DNA of 31,145 nt, from positions 424,876 to 456,020 of the forward strand of contig NW_014577157.1 in NCBI RefSeq assembly GCF_000485595.1, in the 5' to 3' direction. Both the position numbers and the translations under genes were made by a program. The DNA comes from Priapulus caudatus. Taxonomy: Eukaryota; Priapulida; Priapulimorpha; Priapulimorphida; Priapulidae. The notes under the pieces are model-generated. The model made no database searches, had not been told where the DNA came from, and saw only the letters and a program-made list of their open reading frames with translations. Numbering within the stretch: the first letter of the stretch is position 1; every line of letters begins with the position of its first letter. Positions 11,601 through 20,041 of the stretch are shown in pieces.

Positions 11601-13699
11601 ATCCCGTGTTTGCAGTTGGAAAAGGCATAAGCGATATAAAGACAGCAAACGCGGACTACGCCACACTATGCTATATAGTAGATCGACAATTGCGAGCATC
11701 AATATAGTCACGCAACAAAATGGCTGCAATTGTGCAACTATATTACTCGCCTCTGCAAATTATTGCGCGACGGCACGTTGCGGATCAATTCTTGCACTTT
11801 GCATGAATTGTTGATGATGGCAATTCATATCCTGCGACCGCCATTGACCATGTCGGGGAAATTTCTCGAAACTCTGCCCAAACACGCGCTAAAACCCTCC
11901 TAGTGATATTAATCACTGGCGATAACATTGCAACTGAATTCTCAATAGCGTTCCACAACATAAACGTGCATATAAGATGCAAAAGGTACTAGATTGACAG
12001 AAGGCATTTGCAGGTTATGCAGTATGTATACAAATAGAATAGAGACTCTGCATATTGCAGATGATTACATTTCTCGTGAGCACTATATCGCATACGAAGC
12101 AGCGCTTCGACTGAATATACTGGAATAATCCATCGGCTGATAATGCAAAGACGGCATATCAATTCTTCATAGAGAGGAGCATTAATGATTCAACGTTGGA
12201 TTTCACGTAAACAGGAGCCACGCTTTCACTGTACCGACGCAGATAGCGACCGTGTTTAAGCGTAAGCATGCAGTCAGCAAAACAATCGTCAACATTAGAT
12301 GAAGCCTCACTGGTACATACACACACTGCAATCACGCGCCCGCACGCACACGCACACACGCACGCGCACATGCACACACGCGCGCACGCGGAATCGTACC
12401 GAATCTCAAGCGACAAAGATACTCAACTTTCCGGCTTCGGCCACGGCCGGTGGGAAACTGGCATCTCGGCTACATGGAGGTGGAATGGCACGGCAATAGG
12501 GAGCATCGATACGCACTTGTACGCTACACAACAAGCCTACACTCGCCGCCGACTCGTATGGATCACAACAGGCGCAGAGTATAGCTGCCCCGGCTTAGCA
12601 TGGCCGCGCTATTTCGCGTGCATTCACAGCGCTACACTGCACTGCACTGCACTGCACTGCACACAGCAGCAGCAGCGGCGGCAGTGATTATGGCTTCACC
12701 CGCTTCGCAGGCCGGCTTCAACATGCGTTCCATCCTTTGCTATTTGTACCGAACTCAGGCCATCTGTTACGCGAGTGTTTCAGGGTGCAGCACCGCCAAT
12801 GGTTCTACGACCGTCAACGCCACCACCGTCATCGTCATCGTCATCGTCATCATCAACGTCATCATCAACGTCATCATCAGTAGCAGCATTAGAATCTACA
12901 GAGCCTCCTAATGAGCACTCCTCAGCACGTAGCTTGTATCCAATGTATGGCTATTATTAAACCATGAGCATAAACATGGCGGCTAATTACACGAAGGCCT
13001 GATTACACATTGCATATGTGCACAGCGCGTCGGTGATTCATCCAGTAACTGCTACTTGCTGACAGTCAACCTTTTGGGAATCCGTTACAGAAGCTTTTAT
13101 AGGACATAGGCATATACATTGCGTTTCACTACCGACAGCTTGTCTGCAATGCTAATGAACACATTGGCCCGGTACCTAGTGTCACATAGGCACATGAGCA
13201 TACAAACCGAACGCGTTAAATGTCCTTCCACATAACAGAAATGAAGGCTGCCCTGTTCTATAAGAGCACGTATCTATCGCCCTGGTGTCTCTCCAACTGC
13301 TATGACATAACACGCGGAATGTCGGTCAAGGTGCAATGGCTGCGCCCGTGCCAGCGTAACTCTCGCTCAACGAGGCAGACGTTTAAATCGCCTACTCGTC
13401 AGTTTACACTTTGACAAAGGCGAAACTCAATTTGCGACAGCTTCTCAGGATTTACCGATCAATATCTCTTGATAGAGAGACTCAACCATGTAATCACACA
13501 TTAATCGCAAAGTCACCCTACTTAATTATGTTAATTGATCTTAATATTAACCAAGTAATTTGATTAGGTTCAATATACTTCACCATAGGATACATTATGC
13601 AAAAAACAAGCGGGTACAGCACACCAGCAATGACGACGCTCTGCTGTTTATTGGGGTTTTCTTAGTAGAATTGGAAAGTCCAGCCACATTTGAGAGGCT

Positions 13700-13776
<77 letters not shown>

Positions 13777-16700
13777 GCACGCACGCACGCACGCGCGCGC
13801 GCGCGCGCACGAACGCATGTAATTAAATCTAATTTGCAATCACTGTTTTACTGTTATTCTGTACACAACACAAAAGACATGCAAAAACGCTACACACAAA
13901 CGCGAGACACAAAAAACAAACAGCATATTCGCAACACCACAATGGCTACTTAGAAACGTAGCTATCCATTCTACATACAAATATTTAGGGTTGTATCCGG
14001 ATAATCCAAATATCCGGATGCCAGAAATCCGGACCACACGAGAATCCGGAATTTTCGAACACTCTCAAACTTATAAAAATACTATAATAAACTAAAAATA
14101 AATAATGAATTTTTAGAAAACAAATTCTGCTTTCATTTGTTTACTGCATTTTTCTTTTACAATGTTCATTTTTTAATATGATTTCAAGCATTACACGCTC
14201 TTTTTTGAAGTGAAAATTTTTTATGTTTACATTTTTGTCAAGTGTTGATATTAATTTTCTTTAAAACTGCTCGTTTTGATAAATGAAGCATGCTGTATTT
14301 GCTAATGAATAAACTATCATAATTTATCTGTTTATTGGTTCTTTATTCCTCCTTAAGTACTGTCCGAGAATCCGGATATTCCGAAAATCCGGACTGACCC
14401 AATCACCGAGCAGTCCGGATTTCTATTGTACAAGGATTCTACTGCACATGGAAAAATATGGCATCACGAATAATAATAATTGATATTTCGTATTAACGAT
14501 CACGATAGGTGCCAAGACGCGCTTTCACGAATTTGCAGCTAAGTTTCGACTTATTACGCCATCGAATTTAAACCCCGTCATCAACTACAGCATGCAGTAA
14601 CAACACACTGCGGGGGATCCTTACTAGGGTACTTACTTTTGTGGTTCATTGGGATCTCGCTTCTTTTTCTTCTTGGGGCTCTTTTGTTTCTTGATCACTT
14701 TCGACGGTGGTGCTCGTTTTGACAGCTGCCAAAGAAGTAAATAGAAATCGTGAGCTTTCCGACAAGCAATGCCAACCCAATTCCATCGGCCGGAGAATAA
14801 CAACGTGACAGTGAATGGCATTAATGAACTGATTAGGCTCATCATAAACACAATGCACACTTTAAAAAAAAAGGACTATTGTCATAAATCAGTGACTATA
14901 TATCGTCTCATAATCTGTCATAAAAAACACAAACTACTCTCAGACAATTATATATATATAGTGATATGTATTGCAACGCTGTGGGAATGTCTGCTATACG
15001 TCCATTAGGTGTGCTACACGAACAGCTGAAATGAAATTTATTTACCAGGCTGTGATGATGACAAAATAAGTTTTTCGACAATAAATATGCTTCACGTTAG
15101 GGAGCACTGTGCAGTTCAGCTCACAACAGCAAGTTAATTTAGCAGTATATTTGAAATGACAGGTTTCAATTATTCATCAAATTAATGTAATAAATTTATT
15201 TCTACATGCAGCAGGATCGCCACAGTGTCCGCCCCGATACTGAAATGTTTTGTCATACCAAAGACTGTATGTGTTGATTACATCATATGTTTAAGCTGAC
15301 ACTTAATTAATTTAATTGCATAACACTTTGCACATCAATAATAATATCGCTCAAATTTCTTGCCTTAGGGCGCGCCCAGAAATGATTTCATTAGAGTAAT
15401 AGCGGGTTGAGGGAGCGGGAAGTCTACACTGGATTTAAGCGTTTTGTATTGTGGCATGACATGGCATTTGTTAAAATGAAGTTTGCAGCGCGGTGTAGGC
15501 ATACGCATACGGTCGCATCTGACAGTAATTGATAACGCATGATTTATCGGCGTACCCGAGAACTGTAGCGATAATAATTTAACTTGTCATTCGACAACAA
15601 CGACGACGATGATTACGTAGCCGTGCTGCCGCGAGCATAGATATGAAATAGACTCCAATACTGCACACCGCAATCGATGACAAACTACATTAAATTTTAC
15701 TTCGGAGTCCATCTTCAGACGAATCGCGAAGAGCCAGTGTCCTTTCTCAATCGGCGTGCTTTTCTGAATGACCGAACGGCTGAATATCTCTTGCGAATTT
15801 CCAAGGAACGAATAACAGTGTATTATCCATGTACGGGCAGATCAACGCGTGTATCAAAGTGGAGGGGGAAGGATAGAGCGAACAAAGGAAGTGTACTGTC
15901 AACATTTTTTCGACTTCAGAATGAGGTTAAATCATTATGCGTCCAACTGAAACAACCATTCGCGACCATTCGCAACCATTAGCGATTCGAAAGATAAATT
16001 GTTTTCGGACGTCCTCTCATAATGGATACACAGATATTGGATAGGAACAAATGGGACATTAATGGGCCATATATCTTTCTTAATGGAAACTGCTTTCTGA
16101 AAATTGATGACGCATGTATAAAAATCTTTATTACTCATATGTGGCAAGCTATTCGTGGCAAACAGCAAGTAATTCAAACTCGGTTGTTGAACTGTACGAA
16201 GGCGCACCCGATCAGTCACTATACACGCCAGCGTGCCCCAGGCACACTGGATTTAAGCGTAGCCTTATAAAAATATTGCAGGGCATCAACCTCGGCTCGA
16301 GCGCACCAATGCAGGGTGGAATCACGATGTGATATTAGCTACCCTGAGGGGCCAGTGAAAACAACGCATGGCACCTGCATTCATTAATGCTGCTCCACTT
16401 CTCCTGAACCTCAAAAGAAACCTATGACCAGCAAAACAATAGACCATGGCTCGAGTGAATATTAGCAGACGATACGGGAGATGCATGCGTGATGCTCGTA
16501 TGCACCATCAGGTCAAATTTGCACCACTGCGAGAACCTAATAACGCCCACGAATGCTTTCCAAGTGGAATTAAGCCCCGCAGTAAGTTTGAAAGGCTTTG
16601 CGTGTTATTGCACAACGCAAGCAATTAAATCCATCAAAGCACGAGCGAAACTCAGTGTTAACATCATTTGCAAGAAGTCCCCCCCCCCCGATGATACCAC

Positions 16701-19026
16701 TTCATTAAAAATCCCATTTCTAAAATTTCTCAGTATCATAAAAAGACTCCATCAATACTTATTTACTCTTTTTCCAGGAAGTTGAACAAGGCGGCATACT
16801 AAATAATGCTAATGTATCAAACCACGAATTTGGGGAAATAAAGAAATTGAACATTATGATGTACAAGACGTTATCATTAGTGGCACACAACTCTCTTGTT
16901 GTTCTGGAATACTCTCATTCCACCCAAATGACAGACTCTGCTAGCTGTAATTTTTTTCTTCAGATTTAAGCCCAATCATGTCATTTCTCAGTAATTGGGA
17001 GGTGGGGAAGAACGATTTTTCACTTTGTTAGAGGTAATGCACACATGGATACAATATGAGTCATAGCAAATGATTTGTGTTGTTTTATGAAAAACAGAAC
17101 AAAAATTAGTAATAGTTGTACAAATGCTGCAAATTGACTACAACGGGGGCAAAAAAATCGTTACGAACACAACGCGTCTGGAAACGCATCAGCAATTGAA
17201 TGGCATGCGTCACGATGATACAATTTTAATTTGTATATGGCATACACGCTACTACTCTACTATCTGATCTGATGTGAATAAAAACTATTTTTTTTATTGT
17301 ATCGAATGTTCTTCGTTTTAATTCACTTTTGATCTCATCATTAGGTATGCATACTACGTACTGGCACGTCGCCGACAATCCTCTCTTCTAATCGAATTTG
17401 TATTGTCTGTGCATGATTATAGAGCTGTTAAAGACAAGGAGCCATGAAACGCATGCTAAGTAGTCGATCAGAGGGGTTTAAGTGGAACATAGGGACACTT
17501 TTGTAATGGCAGGCCACATGTATCCACGTAGGCCGGGGACACAAAGCCAACCAACGTATAAACTAGAGCATGGAGGAGAGTAAAAAGTAATTGCTTTTGA
17601 TGTGGTTCGGCTTTCAAAACTAGAATTCATTTTCTAGAAATATCAAACGTTCACAACGAATGTGTGTAACATTATACGGTACTGTTACCATAGCGACAGA
17701 ACAGTAAGATTGATTGCCATCATAATGGTGTTTTATAGTTGCAACCATGGTACTGTTGCCAATAAAATGTCACGGTACAATTACCATAATAATAGCATCG
17801 TAAAATTACTGCACTGCTAGTGTTGCATGATTACAAACATGACAGCCTAGTATTATCAGGATTATGAGAGAATGACATGAATAATATCTCGATGGCATGG
17901 AAAATTTGCCACTAAAGGAGGGATGAGAAAGTGGGAACCATAATCACAGAAAATAGCTGCCACCGTGATCATTTACTACGCAGAACTGTGAGAATATTGC
18001 CATCACGACTACACGAAAATTGCCAGGACGAACATACGGGACAGTTGAGAAGTCGCGCAAATCGCCATCGCGACAATCGGTGATCGCTTCTATCACGTCT
18101 AGTACGACGCGTTATGCTACGTTTACACTATCAATTTTTGTCAGCAAATCGTCCGAGTCGTGCAAAATAGAACACCATCAAATTTTAGCCGATTAGTTGG
18201 AATGCACTTGAAATCCATACGATTTGCTGACAAAAATCGATAGTGTAAACGCAGCATTAGACAGACACCGCTAGCAAATGCTCTCGGCCACGACAAGGTC
18301 ACAAGTAACGCTTCCCCCGTCACTCACCTGAGAAAGCGGCAGACTGTCGTCACTGCTCTCGCTCGTCGGAGAGCTCGATGATGATTGGCTCGGCGACTTC
18401 AACGTGGCCGCCGAATGTCCGAGCGGCGACGACGTCTGCTGCTGGTTCGGCGACAAGCCCTGTGATTGGCCGGCGCCCCGCGGCGGCGGTGACATCATCT
18501 GCCCGCTCGCCGTCGTCATGACAGTCTGCTGCACGAGGCCCGGCTGCGGGAAGCGCTGCGACATCGGCTGCTGACGCGCGTTCCCCGCCACTGTCCTGTA
18601 ACCGCCGCCTACAGACTGCGTCGTCAACATGAACATCGCCTGCTGCTGGCCGACAGAGGGCGCCGTCGATGCGCTGAACGCCGCCATCTGGTGGGACTGC
18701 GGCTGCTGCGGCCGCGACGGCGTCGTCGTCGTCATGAACGGCGCGTCGAGCTGCACGATCTCCGTGAAGACCTCGTCGAGGATCTGCGGGATGTTGTCGA
18801 GGTTCTGCGTCGGGAACTGCGGGTTGATGTTGAAGTCGAGCGTGTGCGCGTCGGCCAGGATCGGGCAGCCCCCGCCGCCGCCACCCCCGCCGGAGAAGTC
18901 CGAGTAAGGCACGTTAGCTACGTGGTTCAGCATACCGTCGCCGGTCGTAGTCGCCGCCCCGCTCTGTTCGCCCGCGATCACCGGGATGTCAAAGTCGTCG
19001 TCCGCCAAGGTCGGCGCGTGGAACGT
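8598..19026 (-). CDS. TOX: TOX-family HMG-box gene, six exons from exon 2 to stop; 5' exon missing
   Basis: This is the span of a spliced gene with coding exons 19026-18328, 14725-14637, 10320-10185, 9865-9638, 9116-8980 and 8658-8598. All introns are GT-AG and the phases agree, giving 450 codons including TGA. The product is a nuclear HMG-box protein. Counting from the first visible residue, a disordered acidic/Gln/Ser-rich region covers about 1-240, a Lys-rich NLS about 242-256, the HMG box about 257-329, a Ser/Pro/Thr-rich linker follows to about 384, and a Cys/His tail covers 400-449. Known family facts: TOX proteins bind DNA through one HMG box, and vertebrate TOX4 belongs to the PNUTS-WDR82-PP1 phosphatase complex. 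The C-terminal tail makes the protein TOX4-like, although an invertebrate gene may predate the vertebrate paralogues. No start codon is visible: the reading frame enters through an acceptor, and the vertebrate counterpart has a short N-terminal exon before this point. Its role in this organism is inferred only from the family. Confidence 0.93.
8821..8875. mobile_element. 55-bp inverted-repeat insertion with 7-9 bp duplication, in a TOX intron
   Basis: CTAGCTCTAGTACTA (8821-8835) and its exact reverse complement (8861-8875) form the ends; the arms extend to 19 bp with one mismatch. TCTACGT flanks both sides (8814-8820 and 8876-8882). Counting bases shared with the termini, the direct repeat is GTCTACGTC (8813-8821 and 8875-8883). 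This fits a minimal DNA-transposon derivative. It sits in the 321-bp intron between the last two coding exons. Confidence 0.6.
8980..9116 (-). CDS. TOX: TOX exon 6: C-terminal Cys/His (zinc-binding-like) motif (137 nt, phase 0 to 2)
   Basis: The exon is too short for a simple ORF scan. Its acceptor is TTTGTTTTTCTTATGCACAG (AG at 9118-9117) and its donor is TGCAA|GTGAGT (GT at 8979-8978). It encodes [15 protein letters not shown], then [16 protein letters not shown], then [14 protein letters not shown] and two bases of a Lys codon. The spacing C-x4-C ... YCS-x2-C-x3-HC matches the TOX4 tail (CVRSGC ... [11 protein letters not shown]). The Cys/His arrangement suggests a small metal-binding knuckle of the FCS type; that is inference from the pattern. 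Without splicing, the frame would stop at TGA 8976-8978 directly after HCK. With splicing it continues into DVF, as in TOX4. Confidence 0.93.
9265..9415. other. Rest of the 521-bp intron 5, with a weak tRNA-like stretch
   Basis: The stretch at about 9277-9310 contains TAGCTCTAGCTG and GAGCTCGAATGC, loosely like Pol III A and B boxes. The cloverleaf is not convincing, and I see nothing else between the exon 6 acceptor and the tandem repeat. Confidence 0.2.
9426..9549. repeat. 45-bp tandem repeat, 2.8 copies, in TOX intron
   Basis: Units begin with TTAGTACTCT at 9426, 9471 and 9516 and share CAGCTAAAATTAAATGC. Units 2 and 3 are identical across their overlap, and unit 1 differs at a few positions. 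The array lies between TOX exons 5 and 6, close to the exon 5 donor. Confidence 0.95.
9638..9865 (-). CDS. TOX: TOX exon 5: HMG-box helix 3 and Ser/Pro-rich linker (76 codons, phase 0 to 0)
   Basis: The acceptor is TTTCATTTCTGCCGCAG (AG at 9867-9866) and the donor is ATG|GTAAGT (GT at 9637-9636). The exon starts [20 protein letters not shown], the third helix of the TOX HMG box, then RANLVSQG, followed by an unstructured linker with [15 protein letters not shown] and YSPEGPCM. Several Ser/Thr-Pro pairs are potential proline-directed phosphorylation sites; that is inference only. The reading frame stays open past the donor for 32 codons, but the family tail is supplied by the next exon at 9116, so the read-through is intronic. 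The 319-bp intron before it separates helices 2 and 3 at the point I recall for vertebrate TOX genes. Confidence 0.95.
10045..10101. repeat. Short direct duplication (T8)AGAAATAAAT
   Basis: The motif occurs near 10045-10062 and again at 10083-10101, about 38 bp apart, in the 319-bp intron between exons 4 and 5. Confidence 0.7.
10185..10320 (-). CDS. TOX: TOX exon 4: first two thirds of HMG box (136 nt, phase 2 to 0)
   Basis: The acceptor has a textbook branch-point-like CTAAC, a T-rich tract and GCAG (10324-10321). The donor is AAC|GTGAGT with GT at 10184-10183. The exon completes the Lys codon and encodes [17 protein letters not shown], followed by [20 protein letters not shown] and SLDEEHKN. 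These are helices 1 and 2 of the HMG box, with the expected aromatic core (Tyr, Phe-Phe, Trp). The segment is almost identical to vertebrate TOX, TOX3 and TOX4, which identifies the family beyond reasonable doubt. The few substitutions are conservative, such as SQNPQAS for GQNPNAT. Confidence 0.97.
10862..11135. repeat. 45-bp minisatellite, about 6 copies, in TOX intron
   Basis: Units marked by CGCTATCCCACACACAGCAT start at 10906, 10951, 10996 and 11041, with diverged units on each side. One unit near 11055 is shortened by a few bases. The unit is rich in ACATGT and GTACATGTAC palindromes. Because 45 is divisible by three, both strands show spurious repeating frames of 15 residues. Confidence 0.95.
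12636..12677. repeat. (ACTGC)n then (CAG)n microsatellite
   Basis: About five ACTGC units are followed by ACACAGCAGCAGCAG. Confidence 0.9.
12825..12885. repeat. (TCG/TCA)n trinucleotide repeat
   Basis: TCATCG units change to TCATCAACG units. The apparent serine-rich frame is repeat-derived. Confidence 0.9.
13703..13810. repeat. (AC)n-(ACGC)n-(GC)n compound microsatellite
   Basis: About 35 AC units pass into ACGC units (about 13771-13792) and then pure GC (to about 13808). The tract alternates purine and pyrimidine throughout. Confidence 0.97.
13987..14444. mobile_element. Pogo/Tc1-like nonautonomous element with TCCGGAT subterminal repeats
   Basis: Both ends carry several ATCCGGA motifs: left at about 13995, 14012, 14027 and 14043; right at about 14370, 14387 and 14413. 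The right end read inward begins CAGTAGAATCC, as in pogo/Tigger-type elements. The middle is AT-rich and noncoding. The left terminus is less clear and no intact TA duplication was found, so the exact limits are uncertain. Confidence 0.5.
14637..14725 (-). CDS. TOX: TOX exon 3: lysine-rich NLS and start of HMG box (89 nt, phase 0 to 2)
   Basis: The acceptor is TTTACTTCTTTGGCAG and the donor is AA|GTAAGT (GT at 14636-14635). The exon encodes [20 protein letters not shown], then KKRDPNEPQ and the first two bases of a Lys codon. The basic run matches the bipartite-like NLS of TOX proteins, and DPNEPQK is the invariant lead-in to their HMG box. The donor splits the Lys codon exactly before PVSAYALFF, where the next exon resumes. 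The pogo-like inverted-repeat element ending at 14444 lies about 190 bp downstream in the intron. Confidence 0.95.
14726..18111. other. Intron between TOX exons 2 and 3: no internal gene seen
   Basis: This is most of a 3602-bp intron. Exons 2 and 3 join in phase 0 without an intermediate exon. The stretch holds AT-rich sequence, a C10 run near 16679-16690, and degenerate short repeats around 17670-17830. The open frame at 15677-15982 (plus) starts with ATG but resembles nothing I know. Confidence 0.6.
18115..18256. mobile_element. 142-bp PIF/Harbinger-like MITE with TTA duplication
   Basis: The 38-bp terminal inverted repeats (18115-18152 and 18219-18256) match at 36 of 38 positions. They begin TGCTACGTTTACACTATC and TGCTGCGTTTACACTATC. 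TTA flanks both sides (18112-18114 and 18257-18259), as expected for PIF/Harbinger elements, which duplicate TWA. The element lies 71 bp downstream of the exon 2 donor and is noncoding. Confidence 0.8.
18328..19026 (-). CDS. TOX: TOX exon 2: N-terminal acidic/Gln/Ser-rich region (233 codons, phase 0 to 0)
   Basis: The exon opens after a good acceptor (branch-point-like CTGAC, pyrimidine tract, GCAG at 19030-19027) and ends at CAG|GTGAGT (donor GT at 18327-18326). It begins [17 protein letters not shown], matching the conserved TFHTPSLGDEEFEIPPI block of vertebrate TOX4. In-frame TTG, not ATG, precedes ADDDFD, so the exon is internal. Next come a run of eight glycines (about residues 41-48), an LDxPxMTTT segment, Gln- and Met-rich stretches (QQQAMFML), and a Ser-rich acidic end ([16 protein letters not shown]). 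In this family the region acts as the transactivation/regulatory half and is poorly conserved apart from its start. The exon is strikingly GC- and CpG-rich next to its introns, with most third positions G or C. No folded domain is apparent. Confidence 0.92.
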
Positions 19027-19798
19027 CTGCGATGAGAAAAGTCAGCGGGGTCAAACGAGAGAAGGATCGGAATAGAAAAACCCCTAGAATTCCTGCAGAA
19101 CTAAGCTAATTTATGCTTTTAATGCGAAGACTTGTGGGGACACGGCATTTGTTCTCGAGTACTGCTAACTTGGCTCGCGTGCGAAAAAGAGCAGCGTTTA
19201 CACTACAGCAAAGTAGGCTTAGTAAAAGACTAATCGGAAAACAAATGTTTTAACAGTTTCTACGAATATTACACACTCTAAACAGGCACACGCACAGAAT
19301 CTAGAAAAAGGACCGACTGCCGACACTAATGCAAAATTCTGGTCCTGGACGACATGTAATCGTATACTCGGAGGTAATTAAATTCAGAGTAGATTGTAAA
19401 TTACAATGTAAATTAATGAAAGCATAGAGCCATATTTAATCATTTACGCATTAACGAAAATGCCTATCAAAGCAAATGAATTTTCAATGATCTTAGGAAC
19501 TATCGTAAAAACCCTGTTAGTTTTAACAGCGCAATCAAATGTAAGACGATTAAAAACAGAAATTGATGAAGTAAAATATGGGAACACTAACATGCCTGAG
19601 AAACAAACGTTGTCAATACAAAAAAATACAATAGATAATTCATGTAAATTTACGTAAATTGTTATACGTCTGTTAATTCGTTCAATCAGTAATGAGAGCA
19701 TTCATATAAGTATGTAAGCCTATAGTACAATCCCCCAAGCACACCAATGTTATAATAACCCGTGGCACGAGCAGAAGTAAGCTACTGTAAGCACTAAT

Positions 19799-19875
19799 TA
19801 GCCATAGCGCAGTGAGCAAAGTTGCCGGTACCTAAACATGACTTTTGGTTCAAAAGCAGGGTTGATATACCGAAA
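19799..19875 (+). mobile_element. tRNA-derived SINE-like relic
   Basis: CATAGCGCAGTGAGCAAAG (19803-19821) resembles a Pol III A box, and GGTTCAAAAGC (19847-19857) resembles a decayed B box at suitable spacing. The stretch reads like the tRNA head of an old SINE. I did not identify a tail or target duplication. Confidence 0.3.
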
Positions 19876-20003
19876 ATAATTATACTAGTATCCTACACAT
19901 TTTTATTGTGTTTAATAGATTGTCATCTATAAATTAACTCGTAGCATAAACAGTGAGATTGGTAAAGTGCAAAAAGGATATAGGTCAAATGACTACATAA
20001 TAT

Positions 20004-20041
20004 TATATATATATATATATATATATTATTATATATATATA
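20004..20041. repeat. (TA)n microsatellite with TTA interruption
   Basis: Two TA runs are separated by ATTATTAT. Confidence 0.95.

Larger units (their letters stand above)
11136..13600. other. Intron between TOX exons 3 and 4: low-complexity patches only
   Basis: This part of the 4316-bp intron holds a CA-rich tract (about 12316-12390), ACTGC units (12636-12661) running into CAG units (to about 12677), and a TCA/TCG/ACG trinucleotide stretch (about 12825-12885). I recognise no exon, and none is required by the reading phases. Confidence 0.6.

Noticed and set aside
15677-15982. 101-codon ATG frame in the TOX intron, plus strand
   Set aside because: No similarity recognised, overlaps a minus frame of similar length, and no promoter or poly(A) context.
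18271-18327. Extension of TOX exon 2 frame past the donor ([13 protein letters not shown]...)
   Set aside because: A consensus donor and the in-phase exon 3 show this is intron.
18691-19035. Arg-rich plus-strand frame opposite TOX exon 2
   Set aside because: It is a shadow of the GC-rich exon; the minus strand carries the conserved TOX sequence.
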